From an uncultured Bacilli bacterium (GTDB taxonomy: Bacteria; Bacillota_I; Bacilli_A; RF39; UBA660): a DNA stretch of 61,357 nucleotides. Below are positions 34,156-42,585 of the stretch, one piece after another. Within the stretch, counting starts at the first letter, position 1. Each line of letters begins with the position of its first letter. A program made the position numbers and the translations under genes. The stretch spans positions 1-61,357 of the forward strand of contig CAKPCU010000006.1 of NCBI GenBank assembly GCA_934148015.1. The letters are read 5' to 3'. The notes under the pieces are model-generated. The model ran no database searches and had not been told where the DNA came from. It was given only the letters and a program-made list of their open reading frames with translations.

Positions 34156-35664
34156 TTATTTTTCTATTAATGATTCTCCAGTCATTTCTTCTGGCACTTT
34201 TATGTTAAGTAACTCTAACATAGTTGGTGCTATATCTGCTAGTTTACCATTTTTTAACTTAATATTTTCATTTGTTATGATAAATGGAACAGGCATAGTA
34301 GTATGTGATGTAACAGGTCTTTTATTATCATCCCACATAATATCACAATTACCATGATCTGCTGTTACTATAAGTATACCATTTTTTTCCATTACCTTAT
34401 CATATAATCTTTTTAAACACTTATCTAAAAATTCAACAGCTAACACGGCAGCATCATAATTACCAGTATGCCCCACCATATCACCATTAGCATAATTAAG
34501 AATTACTACATCATAATAGTCTTTATCTAACTCTTCTAATAATCTATCAGTTATTTCTTTAGCACTCATTTCAGGTTTTAAATCATATGTAGCTACTTTA
34601 GGAGAAGAAATAAGTATTTTTTTCATTCCTTTAAATTCTTCTTCTACACCACCATCATAAAAATAAGTAACATGTGCATATTTTTCTGTTTCAGCTATTC
34701 TAAGTTGTGTTAAATTATTTTCGTATAAGTATTTTCCCATTGTTTCTGATAAATTAGTATGATTAAATGCATGTGGTGCTAAAACGCAATTTACAACAGG
34801 CATCATAGTTAAGACTTTTAAATTATTAAACTCTTTAGCTTTCATCATGCTTTCTTTAGGATTTGTTATAGCAGTAAATAATTCCCTTAACCTATCTGGT
34901 CTAAAATTAAATGTAATTACTCCATCATTATCTTCTAACTTACCATCATCTATAATACAAGGAAGAACAAATTCATCTGTTATATTATTACTATAGCTTT
35001 CTTCTATAGCTTCTTTTGGACTATTATATCTTTTACCTTTACCATATAAAATAGCATCATAAGCTTTTTCTAATCTATCATAATTATTATCTCTGTCCAT
35101 AGCATAATATCTACCTGATATAGTAACTATTTTACCAATACCTGTTTCTTTTATTTTTTCTTCTAACTGTTTTATAAATGTATAAGCACTTTTAGGAGGT
35201 ACATCTCTTCCATCTAAAAATAAGTGATAGCACACGTTTTTAACGTTTTCTTTTTTTATCATATCAATTAAACTCATTAAATGATTTATGTGTGAGTGTA
35301 CTCCTCCATTTGATAATAAACCCATTATATGAAGTTTAGAGTTATTTTTTTTAACATGTTCTATTACGTTTAGTATCTCTTTATTTTCAAAAAATGACTT
35401 ATCTTCTATAGCTTTATTAATTATTTCAAGCGGTTGATATACTATTCTTCCAGCTCCTATATTCATATGTCCAACTTCACTATTACCCATTTGACCATCA
35501 GGTAATCCAACCATTTTTCCACTTGCTTGAAGAAGGCTATTGGGATATTTACTTAACAAGTAATCAAATGTAGGTTTAGAAGCATTTTTAAATGCATTAC
35601 CACTTTCTTCTTCTCTTATTCCACATCCATCTAAAATACATAATACTAATGGCTTTTTCATCAT
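34156..35664 (-). CDS. gpmI: 2,3-bisphosphoglycerate-independent phosphoglycerate mutase
   Basis: A 502-residue glycolytic enzyme converting 3-phosphoglycerate to 2-phosphoglycerate. Alkaline-phosphatase-fold motifs are intact: LCILDGCGIRE (metal Asp), GQMGNSEVGHMNIGAG with the phosphorylated Ser, FLDGRDVPP, NFRPDRLRE, and C-terminal TADHGNCD with HTTMPVP. Mn2+-dependent in relatives. Full length. A likely -10 TATAAT sits directly upstream, after the terminator of the preceding unit. Confidence 0.97.
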   Translation of the reverse strand: MMKKPLVLCILDGCGIREEESGNAFKNASKPTFDYLLSKYPNSLLQASGKMVGLPDGQMGNSEVGHMNIGAGRIVYQPLEIINKAIEDKSFFENKEILNVIEHVKKNNSKLHIMGLLSNGGVHSHINHLMSLIDMIKKENVKNVCYHLFLDGRDVPPKSAYTFIKQLEEKIKETGIGKIVTISGRYYAMDRDNNYDRLEKAYDAILYGKGKRYNSPKEAIEESYSNNITDEFVLPCIIDDGKLEDNDGVITFNFRPDRLRELFTAITNPKESMMKAKEFNNLKVLTMMPVVNCVLAPHAFNHTNLSETMGKYLYENNLTQLRIAETEKYAHVTYFYDGGVEEEFKGMKKILISSPKVATYDLKPEMSAKEITDRLLEELDKDYYDVVILNYANGDMVGHTGNYDAAVLAVEFLDKCLKRLYDKVMEKNGILIVTADHGNCDIMWDDNKRPVTSHTTMPVPFIITNENIKLKNGKLADIAPTMLELLNIKVPEEMTGESLIEK

Positions 35665-35683
35665 ATCATCTCCTGATTTTATT

Positions 35684-35720
35684 ATATCAAAAAAGACTTT
35701 CTAAATAAATAAGAAAGTCT
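35684..35720 (-). terminator. Terminator upstream of gpmI
   Basis: AGACTTTCT (35694-35702) and AGAAAGTCT (35712-35720), 9-nt loop, TTTTTTGATAT on the minus strand. It closes the metal-exporter transcript about 100 nt after that gene's stop. Confidence 0.85.
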
Positions 35721-35819
35721 AATGTTTAGCATTTGTTTGCACTTATATATACTTTGATAAACAGTAATTATTAATTTTGAAAGCATTTAAAGTTAACAAT
35801 CACAAACTTCCAAAAAAAT

Positions 35820-36674
35820 TTAAAATAACATACTAATAACTTCTATTATCATACCTGATAAAGCACCTATTAAATATAAAATTAATAAAATTTTAAAGTT
35901 TTCTTTTTTATCTTTATTTACTTTAAATAAAACAAGTAAAGCAACCCCACTACCAGTAAGTAATCCAGATATTGATGATCCAAAAGAAATAACTTTATTT
36001 AAATATAACTGAGTTAATATAACACTTGCACCACAATTAGGTATTAATCCTATTAAACTTGATATAAATGGGCTAAACAAATTATCTTTTAAGAATAATT
36101 TACTTATTTTTTCTTCTCCTAGAAAATGAAAACCAGTATTTAATATAAATGTAATTATAATGATAAATAAAACTATATTAAGAGTATGTTTAATAGATGA
36201 TTTTAAAATACTATGATTGTGGTTACAATTACAGTTATGTTCTGTGCAAAATTCTTCTATTTTATTTTCATTTACTTTATTTTTTTTATTAAAGATAAGG
36301 TCAAGAATAATACCACATATCATACCTATTATTACCTTTATTACAATAAATTTAAGTATAATAGTTAAACTTACTCTTTCTGAAATTAATATAGGAAGCA
36401 TTTCATCAGAAGTTGATAAATAAACAGATATAAGTGTTCCAATAGTTATTATTCGTGCCATGTATAAATTAGTTGCCATAACAGAAAAACCACATTGTGG
36501 AAAAGCACCAAGTATACTTCCTAAAATAGGACCAAATTTACCAGCTTTTGAAATTTTATCTTTATTTTTCTTACTAAATCTATGTTCTATATATTCTAAA
36601 ATTAAAAATGTTATAAATAAAAAAGGAATTAACTTTAAAGTATCTAAAAATGTATCTAATATAATATCTTTCAT
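35820..36674 (-). CDS. Putative 10-TM metal exporter (ArsP_2 / manganese transporter type)
   Basis: About 284 residues, almost entirely membrane helices arranged as two repeats; each repeat has a conserved GAFPQCGFS or GLIPNCGASVILTQLY motif. Between them lies a cytoplasmic Cys/His-rich loop (CTEHNCNCNHNHS), likely metal-binding. This is the PF11449-like 'putative manganese transporter' group; the metal is not certain. Start chosen at the ATG behind AAAGGAGGAAG, 14 codons inside the longest frame. Confidence 0.82.
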   Translation of the reverse strand: MKDIILDTFLDTLKLIPFLFITFLILEYIEHRFSKKNKDKISKAGKFGPILGSILGAFPQCGFSVMATNLYMARIITIGTLISVYLSTSDEMLPILISERVSLTIILKFIVIKVIIGMICGIILDLIFNKKNKVNENKIEEFCTEHNCNCNHNHSILKSSIKHTLNIVLFIIIITFILNTGFHFLGEEKISKLFLKDNLFSPFISSLIGLIPNCGASVILTQLYLNKVISFGSSISGLLTGSGVALLVLFKVNKDKKENFKILLILYLIGALSGMIIEVISMLF

Positions 36675-36745
36675 GTGTCTTCCTCCTTTAAAAAATAAAC
36701 AACTAGATAATACCATATTTTTTAGTATATATCAATAAAATGATA

Positions 36746-37486
36746 TTATAATTTATCATCACTCTTACTAGATGTGTTATCATCTATAGTTACCTTACTT
36801 ATCAAAAGTTCAAATTCTTTTAGTTTCTCATTATTTTTAAATTCAATATTATAATTAACTATATTCCAGTAATCTTTATTATCTATTAAGAATGTAATAA
36901 CATTATCTATGTTTTTAACAAAGTTTTTTATATAATCTATTTCTTTATCAAAACTACTTTCAGTACCAAAATAACTAAAATTATTTATTAAATCATTAAA
37001 TAATTCTTCATAATAAGAATCTAGCTTATATTTATTATAATAACTCATTATCTTTTTGTTAGATAGCTGCTTGTTTACTCTTTTACTATAATTATCTAAA
37101 TTATCATTTACATTAGATAAATAATTTTTAGAGATAACAAAATCTTTACCATCCATAACAAAGTTTGATATTGTAAGTATACTACTTAATTTTTCCTCAT
37201 CATATATTTTATCAAATTCTTCTATAAGATTAACTGAATCTATGTAGTATTCTTTAACAGATTTTTCTAATTTTAAATTATCACCTGTCGTTACATAAGT
37301 CTTAAGTCTTTTTTTAATTACTTTAAAATCTTTTTTTTCACTGTTTATCATATCGTTAATCTCTATTATATCTTCTCTTAACTTTTTTTCTTCTTTAAAA
37401 TCTCTTATAACAAAATAAGTAACTAGTGCTATAAATAATGCTAGTAAAATTCCTATTATTATAAATATAATTTTTTTCTTCTTCAT
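36746..37486 (-). CDS. Hypothetical membrane-anchored helical protein
   Basis: 246 residues: KKKK start, one membrane helix (~6-28), then a charged, mainly helical domain outside or facing the wall (EINDMINSEKKDFKVIKKR; YYNKYKLDSYYEELFNDLIN). No motif or family recognised. AGGTT precedes the ATG. Follows the phosphatase-glycosyltransferase gene after 41 bp on the same strand. Confidence 0.6.
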   Translation of the reverse strand: MKKKKIIFIIIGILLALFIALVTYFVIRDFKEEKKLREDIIEINDMINSEKKDFKVIKKRLKTYVTTGDNLKLEKSVKEYYIDSVNLIEEFDKIYDEEKLSSILTISNFVMDGKDFVISKNYLSNVNDNLDNYSKRVNKQLSNKKIMSYYNKYKLDSYYEELFNDLINNFSYFGTESSFDKEIDYIKNFVKNIDNVITFLIDNKDYWNIVNYNIEFKNNEKLKEFELLISKVTIDDNTSSKSDDKL

Positions 37487-37527
37487 GATAACCTACTTTC
37501 TTTTTTATGATTATAGCATTAAAACTT

Positions 37528-39021
37528 TCACCTAAAATCAAATTTAATGTCACTAATTGGTATTGAAATATTTTTATTATAAAATATTGCTTTATTATCA
37601 TAGCCCAAAAGTTTATAATGTAATAAATATGAGCAAAATTTTGCTTTTTTATTTATACTCCATGGATAGTAGAAATGATCGTTTGCATAAACTTCTTTAC
37701 CCGTATACGAAATGTATGAAATTTTCTGTAAACTTGGATTTATCCCAAATATTCTAGCTCTTGGTCCTCCGTAAAAACGCTCGATATAAGGTACATTGTT
37801 AGAAATTTTATATGTTCCTCTATCAACAAAATTAAAGTCTTCTAAAGTTCCACTAAAAACTTTCTTATCTGTATAAACATCAAGCATAAGTGCTTTTACA
37901 AATGATAATTTATTTTCGCCTAAAAAGTTGTCTATCTTAATATTTTTATAATTTTTATATATAAATAATTCATCTGAATCAACTATCAAAAAGTTATGAT
38001 GTGCACCATAAAATTCTAAAATTTGCTGTTTCCATCCACACATTTTATAACAATTATATTCTTCATTAATATTGCAAAATGAAATATTAACTTTTTCAGC
38101 ATAAGCTTTTAAAATGTTTAAAGAGTTATCATCTGAGTTATTATTAACTAACACAAAATTTTTAATACCTATGCTTATATAATGTTCTATCCATTTCTTA
38201 GCAAAATTTTCAAAATTATTATAAAAACAAACTAAAATAACATCATCATCAAATTTTACATCTTTTTTTATTATCAAATTTTTTGTGCTAAGTCCATCTA
38301 TAAAATTAGAAAAATAATCATCTGAATATTCTATATTGTTAAAATCCTTTTTTATCATCTTAATTAGGTTTTCTTTTAGGTTAGAATTCACATTCAATGA
38401 TTTAATTTGTCCTGCTCTTTCCTTTATCTTTTTAGATTTAACAGTCTTTAACAATTTTATATGCTTAAAAAGAGGTGTGAAATCAACATCAATGAATTCT
38501 TCTATCTTCCCTGTTTTAATATGTGGCGTTTTAATCTTTAAAATTCTTTTCATATAAGAAGTAATTGAACCATGAGATACAAACATTACAGTGTTATCAT
38601 TAAAGTTATTTTTATATACATCTAGCAAAAACTCACACAGTCTAAGTTCTATATCATATTTATTTTCTCCGTACTGCCCAAATCTAACAAAATAGTCTCC
38701 AGCAATTTGCCTTTGTCTTGTTTCATCTAGGTCTTCATTATTCTTTTCTCCAGAATATTTACCGTTATTTATTTCATGAAGTCTTTTTTCTATTATAAAA
38801 TCTGCCTTAGGATAATTTTCAAAAACAAAGTGTGCAGTTTCAATTGTTCTTGGAAATGGTGAAACATAAACCTTATCTATTTTTTTAGGTAATGCTTCAA
38901 TTGATTCTAAAACAGTTTTTCTTCCACTATCAGTTAAAACAGACCAATAAATTTCCTTATCTGAAATTATTTCTTTGACATTATCAGTAGCCTCTCCATG
39001 TCTCATAAAAATTATATTCAT
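37528..39021 (-). CDS. Histidine phosphatase fused to a glycosyltransferase
   Basis: 497 residues with two catalytic domains. Residues ~1-170 are a phosphoglycerate-mutase-like histidine phosphatase: FMRHGEATDN with the phosphorylated His, SPFPRTIETA, LHEINNG, and FVSHGS with the second His. A basic linker (~200-240) follows, then a GT-A glycosyltransferase (~245-480) of the GT2/GT92 type: VCFYNNFENFAKKWIEHYIS, FVLVNNNSDDN, and metal-binding FLIVDSDELF. I know of no standard family with this order. The TGA stop is followed by AAG TTT TAA in frame. Divergent from the collagen-like gene, whose product may be its target. Confidence 0.82.
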   Translation of the reverse strand: MNIIFMRHGEATDNVKEIISDKEIYWSVLTDSGRKTVLESIEALPKKIDKVYVSPFPRTIETAHFVFENYPKADFIIEKRLHEINNGKYSGEKNNEDLDETRQRQIAGDYFVRFGQYGENKYDIELRLCEFLLDVYKNNFNDNTVMFVSHGSITSYMKRILKIKTPHIKTGKIEEFIDVDFTPLFKHIKLLKTVKSKKIKERAGQIKSLNVNSNLKENLIKMIKKDFNNIEYSDDYFSNFIDGLSTKNLIIKKDVKFDDDVILVCFYNNFENFAKKWIEHYISIGIKNFVLVNNNSDDNSLNILKAYAEKVNISFCNINEEYNCYKMCGWKQQILEFYGAHHNFLIVDSDELFIYKNYKNIKIDNFLGENKLSFVKALMLDVYTDKKVFSGTLEDFNFVDRGTYKISNNVPYIERFYGGPRARIFGINPSLQKISYISYTGKEVYANDHFYYPWSINKKAKFCSYLLHYKLLGYDNKAIFYNKNISIPISDIKFDFR

Positions 39022-39155
39022 TTTATCACCACCAAAAGTTCATTAATTATTTAAATTATATCATTAAAACTTAATTAAGCATACCACCAATTATAGTAAA
39101 TATAATAGATGTAATAACTTTAAAAGCATATTATACTTTGAAAGGAGATAATAAC

Positions 39156-39938
39156 ATGGATAATGAATGTTATGAAGGTACTATTTTAAGTAATGCATTA
39201 AATGAAATGAAAAAGAGAAAATGTTGCTGTCCAAGATATATACCTGGGCCTACTGGACCAACTGGGCCAGCCGGAGGACCAACTGGTCCTACTGGGCCTA
39301 CTGGACCAACTGGGCCTACTGGGCCTACTGGACCAACTGGGCCTACTGGACCTTTGGGGCCACAAGGTGTTGAAGGCATAGATGGTGCAACTGGACCAAC
39401 TGGTCCTACTGGTCCTACTGGTCCTACAGGGCCTCAAGGAATCCAAGGTTTAACTGGTAATACTGGGCCTCAGGGTGAAACTGGGCCTACAGGACCTGCC
39501 GGACCTTCTGCTGTGATTCCTACTAATACTTATGGTCGTAAATATGATACAACTCAAACACCTATAACTTTACAAGCCAATGTATCACAAGATGTTCCAC
39601 TTGGTAGTAATGGTCCTTCTAATGGAATAACTTTAGAAACACAAAACAAATTAACAATACCAACTAATGGTACTTATAAAATAGATTATTACTTTTCTGG
39701 TAGTGCAAGCGCCAACACAGATGTAACATTGAGTGTTGAGCAAAATGAAACAACTATTAGTAATACAACAATTGGTAAAAATCTTACAGCAAACACTGAT
39801 ACTGATTTTATAGGAGGTACAATTAATAATTTAAATGCTAATGATCAAATAGGTCTTACAATAGAATCTACTAATGCAGCAACCATATCACCTTCATCTG
39901 ATACTAGTGCTTATTTAAATATAGTTAAAATCTCATAA
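39156..39938 (+). CDS. Collagen-like protein (GPTGPTG type)
   Basis: About 260 residues. Leader MDNECYEGTILSNALNEMKK plus RKCCCPRYIP (~1-30), a collagen stretch of Gly-Pro-Thr triplets (~31-125), and a C-terminal beta-jelly-roll (~135-260: NTYGRKYDTTQTPITL, YFSGSASANTDVTLSVEQN) like BclA or C1q-like caps. Threonines in GPT triplets are the usual glycosylation sites. No signal peptide or anchor. Start chosen at ATG 39156 behind AAAGGAG; the TTG upstream is inside the ribosome site. GC is locally high because of Gly and Pro codons. Confidence 0.88.
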   Translation: MDNECYEGTILSNALNEMKKRKCCCPRYIPGPTGPTGPAGGPTGPTGPTGPTGPTGPTGPTGPTGPLGPQGVEGIDGATGPTGPTGPTGPTGPQGIQGLTGNTGPQGETGPTGPAGPSAVIPTNTYGRKYDTTQTPITLQANVSQDVPLGSNGPSNGITLETQNKLTIPTNGTYKIDYYFSGSASANTDVTLSVEQNETTISNTTIGKNLTANTDTDFIGGTINNLNANDQIGLTIESTNAATISPSSDTSAYLNIVKIS

Positions 39939-39939
39939 T

Positions 39940-39966
39940 AAAAGGGCTTCTAAGAAGCCTTTTTTC
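39940..39966. terminator. Bidirectional terminator between collagen-like gene and tag
   Basis: GGCTTC-taa-GAAGCC (about 39945-39959) with AAAA before and TTTTTT after. Covers the stop codon of the convergent tag gene. Confidence 0.85.
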
Positions 39967-40498
39967 TATACATAAAACAAGTTCTTTCATGCGAATTAAT
40001 TAAACCAATTGCTTGAAGATAAGAGTAAACAATTGTTGTTCCAATAAACTTCATACCTCTTTTTTTTAAATCATAAGAGATATCATCCGATAGTTTTGAA
40101 CTAGTTTTATCAAACTCATATATTATATTATCATTAGTAAATGTTTTTAAATAATTATGAAATGAACCAAATTCCCTTTTTATATTTATAAATATTTTAG
40201 CATTATTAATACTAGCTTTTATTTTTAATTTATTTCTTATGATAGCCTTATTATTCACAAGTTCATTTATTTTTTCTTTTGTATACAAAGCTACTTTATA
40301 AAAATCAAAGTTATTATACGCTTTTTTAAAGTCTTCTCTTTTATTTAAAATGCATTCCCAGGAAAGACCTGCTTGAAACATTTCTAGAATAAGCATTTCA
40401 AACAAATAGTTATCATCTAAATTTAAAACTCCCCATTCTTCATCATGATATTTAACATACTTAGGATTATTTAAATTACACCAACTACATCTATTCAT
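39950..40498 (-). CDS. tag: DNA-3-methyladenine glycosylase I
   Basis: 182 residues, full length. Removes 3-methyladenine from alkylated DNA. CSWCNLNNPKYVKYHDEEWG at the N-terminus and HERTCFMYR at the end carry the zinc-binding Cys/His residues; LFEMLILEMFQAGLSWECIL is the conserved helix with the substrate pocket, and GMKFIGTTIVYSYLQAIG the helix-hairpin-helix region. It interrupts the surface-protein cluster and is convergent with the first collagen-like gene. Confidence 0.95.
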   Translation of the reverse strand: MNRCSWCNLNNPKYVKYHDEEWGVLNLDDNYLFEMLILEMFQAGLSWECILNKREDFKKAYNNFDFYKVALYTKEKINELVNNKAIIRNKLKIKASINNAKIFINIKREFGSFHNYLKTFTNDNIIYEFDKTSSKLSDDISYDLKKRGMKFIGTTIVYSYLQAIGLINSHERTCFMYRKKAS

Positions 40499-40716
40499 AT
40501 TCTAATTCCTTTCTTCAACATATTTTTTAACAATATAAGTTATTTTTACTTTATTATAGTTTTTATACCAAATCTATCTAATTATTTTAAATCATAATAC
40601 ATTATAACACGTATAATATTTTTATCTTGTTTTTTTGAACTAATATTTTTTATATAAACAAAGTAATTATTTATATTTTTTTAAATACATAAAATACGTT
40701 GAAGGGAGATGATAAT
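40499..40716. other. Intergenic region upstream of the second collagen-family gene
   Basis: About 218 bp, mainly A/T runs. It should contain divergent promoters for tag and the next gene; boxes are not clear enough to place. No ORF. Confidence 0.4.
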
Positions 40717-41370
40717 ATTAAAAATTGCAATAAAGGAAATATATTAAAAGATTTTTTACAAGAACATGATAAATTTAAATGTTGCAACTTTAAATATATA
40801 AATTCTAATAATACATCAGAAACAATAGAAATTGGTGATGTTAAAACCGTTAACTATGATGAGGAAGCCAAGATAATTGATAATAAAAATGGAAATGTAC
40901 ATATTTTAAGTTTTTATATTCCAAGAGGTAATCCAGGACCTACTACCCCATCTTCTACTGAGAAAATATTTTTCTCAGATTTTAATGAACTAACATCATC
41001 TGGTAAATTGATATATGATAATGTTTGGAGAATACCAAGTGATACTGAAATTTTTAATATTATAGATGAAAGCAAAGTAAAAGTTATACCTGGAATATAC
41101 GAAATTTCTATATCTGGACTAGTAACTGGTATAGATGATAATAATAGTGCTGAAATATATCTTTTAACAGATAAGGGTGCAGCTATAAAAGACCTGAACT
41201 TTAAATTTCCAAAAAACAGTGGTAGTCAAAGTTATTTTTCTAAAACAACTCTATTTAGATTTGAAGAAGAAACCTATCTTGAAATTAATACAAATATTAT
41301 AAGTGATTTACAAACTAGCACTATAACTATATCAGAAGTTAACTTACTTCTTAAGAAAATACATGAATAA
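40717..41370 (+). CDS. Collagen-family leader protein with reduced collagen part
   Basis: About 217 residues. It aligns with its neighbours at the leader (CNKGNILKDFLQEHDKFKCC) and at the conserved spacer (ETIEIGDVKTVNYDEEAKII; HILSFYIPRGNPGP), but the Gly-X-Y stretch is only about two triplets long. The C-terminal ~125 residues are a jelly-roll-like beta domain. The codon at the position of the paralogues' ATG, right behind GAAGGGAGATGATAAT, is ATT (40717-40719); the only other in-frame start is a TTG 18 bases up, inside the ribosome site. Possibly weakly expressed or decaying. Confidence 0.65.
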   Translation: MKNCNKGNILKDFLQEHDKFKCCNFKYINSNNTSETIEIGDVKTVNYDEEAKIIDNKNGNVHILSFYIPRGNPGPTTPSSTEKIFFSDFNELTSSGKLIYDNVWRIPSDTEIFNIIDESKVKVIPGIYEISISGLVTGIDDNNSAEIYLLTDKGAAIKDLNFKFPKNSGSQSYFSKTTLFRFEEETYLEINTNIISDLQTSTITISEVNLLLKKIHE

Positions 41371-41645
41371 TATTTTGACAAATTTTAAATGAATATAACT
41401 ACTTAAACTTTTTCCATTAAATTTATTACTTTATATAAAAATGTAGGTGTTATATTAACTATGATAAAGGTTAAAAGGTAATAGTAAAAAATGGTAATAC
41501 CAATATTTTAAATTTTATGATTAAAATTACAAACACTAACTATTACTATATTAATTTGTTAGTTAAAATTGCTATAGAATATTGGGGAATATAAAATTAC
41601 TAATTTTATAGATAATTAATAAAATATTATAAAGGAGGAATATAA
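41371..41645. other. Intergenic region, 275 bp
   Basis: Separates two collagen-family genes on the same strand. A/T-rich with several TATAAT-like words near the second gene; no ORF above ten codons with a ribosome site, no strong hairpin. Confidence 0.4.
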
Positions 41646-42575
41646 ATGGATAATAATAAACAAAATGAATGTTGTAATAGCAATATAGTTAGTAATGCTA
41701 TTAAAGAAATTAATAAATATAAATGTTGTTATCAACAATGTATAAGAGGACAAGCTGATACTATTACAATTGCTGAAACTTTAACTGGAGATCCTGGGTG
41801 TGAAGCTTTAGTAAATGAAAAAAAAGTTGGAAATAATCATATATTAAGTTTTGTTATTCCGAGAGGAGAAATAGGTCCAACAGGTCCTAGTGGTTTTGGA
41901 ATTAGAATACTTGGAACATATAATAATTTAAATGATCTTATAAAAGAGCATCCAACAGGTAATGTAGGTGATGGTTATATGGTCGGTGATAGTTTATACA
42001 TATGGTCTGATAATCAAGGCACTTGGGCTAACGTTGGTCAAATAAAAGGGGATAAAGGGGACAGAGGTGAACCTGGTCCCGAAAAGATAGGAGCTGCATA
42101 TTTAGTTAGTTTTAATACTAATTTTCCTATAGATGGATATGAAATATTTGAAGATGAAAGACTACCCATCCAAAGAAAAGAATTAGATACTGATAACATA
42201 ATTACTTTAGAAAATGATAATGTAATTAAATTTAATAAGATTGGTCATTATAAAGTTACATTTACAACATATGTTACTGTGCCTTATTTTAACAGTTCAT
42301 ATGACCCTAATATTGATTTTGTATCAATAGGGTTTAGAAAGGCTAATACAGATGACATTTATATTGGAAGTAGCTGTTTAATAAAAAAAGAAGAGACTAC
42401 ACAAATACTAGGTCAAGGTATAATTGCAGTAAATAGTACAAGTGATTTATATGAACTTATTAATCTTTCTAAAAGAACTATATATTTAAATACTCCAGAT
42501 ATTACAAATATAAAATCAAATTCATATTTTACTAATGCACCTATTACTATATTAATAGAATATTTAGGTAGATAA
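41646..42575 (+). CDS. Collagen-family surface protein
   Basis: 309 residues. The leader (CCNSNIVSNAIKEINKYKCC) is followed by the conserved spacer (DTITIAETLTGDPGCEALV; HILSFVIPRG), a short collagen block (GEIGPTGPSG), a ~45-residue carbohydrate-binding-like segment (FGIRILGTYNNLNDLIKEHP; YMVGDSLYIWSDNQGTWAN) that resembles domains of phage and surface fibre proteins, a second collagen block (GDKGDRGEPGP), and a C-terminal jelly-roll. No signal peptide. AAAGGAGG precedes the ATG. Ten bases before the glycosyltransferase gene: one operon. Confidence 0.82.
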   Translation: MDNNKQNECCNSNIVSNAIKEINKYKCCYQQCIRGQADTITIAETLTGDPGCEALVNEKKVGNNHILSFVIPRGEIGPTGPSGFGIRILGTYNNLNDLIKEHPTGNVGDGYMVGDSLYIWSDNQGTWANVGQIKGDKGDRGEPGPEKIGAAYLVSFNTNFPIDGYEIFEDERLPIQRKELDTDNIITLENDNVIKFNKIGHYKVTFTTYVTVPYFNSSYDPNIDFVSIGFRKANTDDIYIGSSCLIKKEETTQILGQGIIAVNSTSDLYELINLSKRTIYLNTPDITNIKSNSYFTNAPITILIEYLGR

Positions 42576-42585
42576 GGAAGGTATT

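Noticed and set aside
39138..39155. TTG start for the collagen-like gene at 39138
   Set aside because: The TTG and following codons are the ribosome site itself (AAAGGAG); ATG 39156 is correctly spaced.
39170..39446. Two minus-strand ORFs of 69 and 82 residues rich in GPV or RTSRTSW repeats
   Set aside because: They are shadows of the Gly-Pro-Thr collagen repeats read on the other strand; no ribosome site.
39240..39500. Short regular DNA repeats resembling a CRISPR or minisatellite array
   Set aside because: The period is 9 bp and follows the Gly-X-Y codons of a coding frame; there are no spacers.
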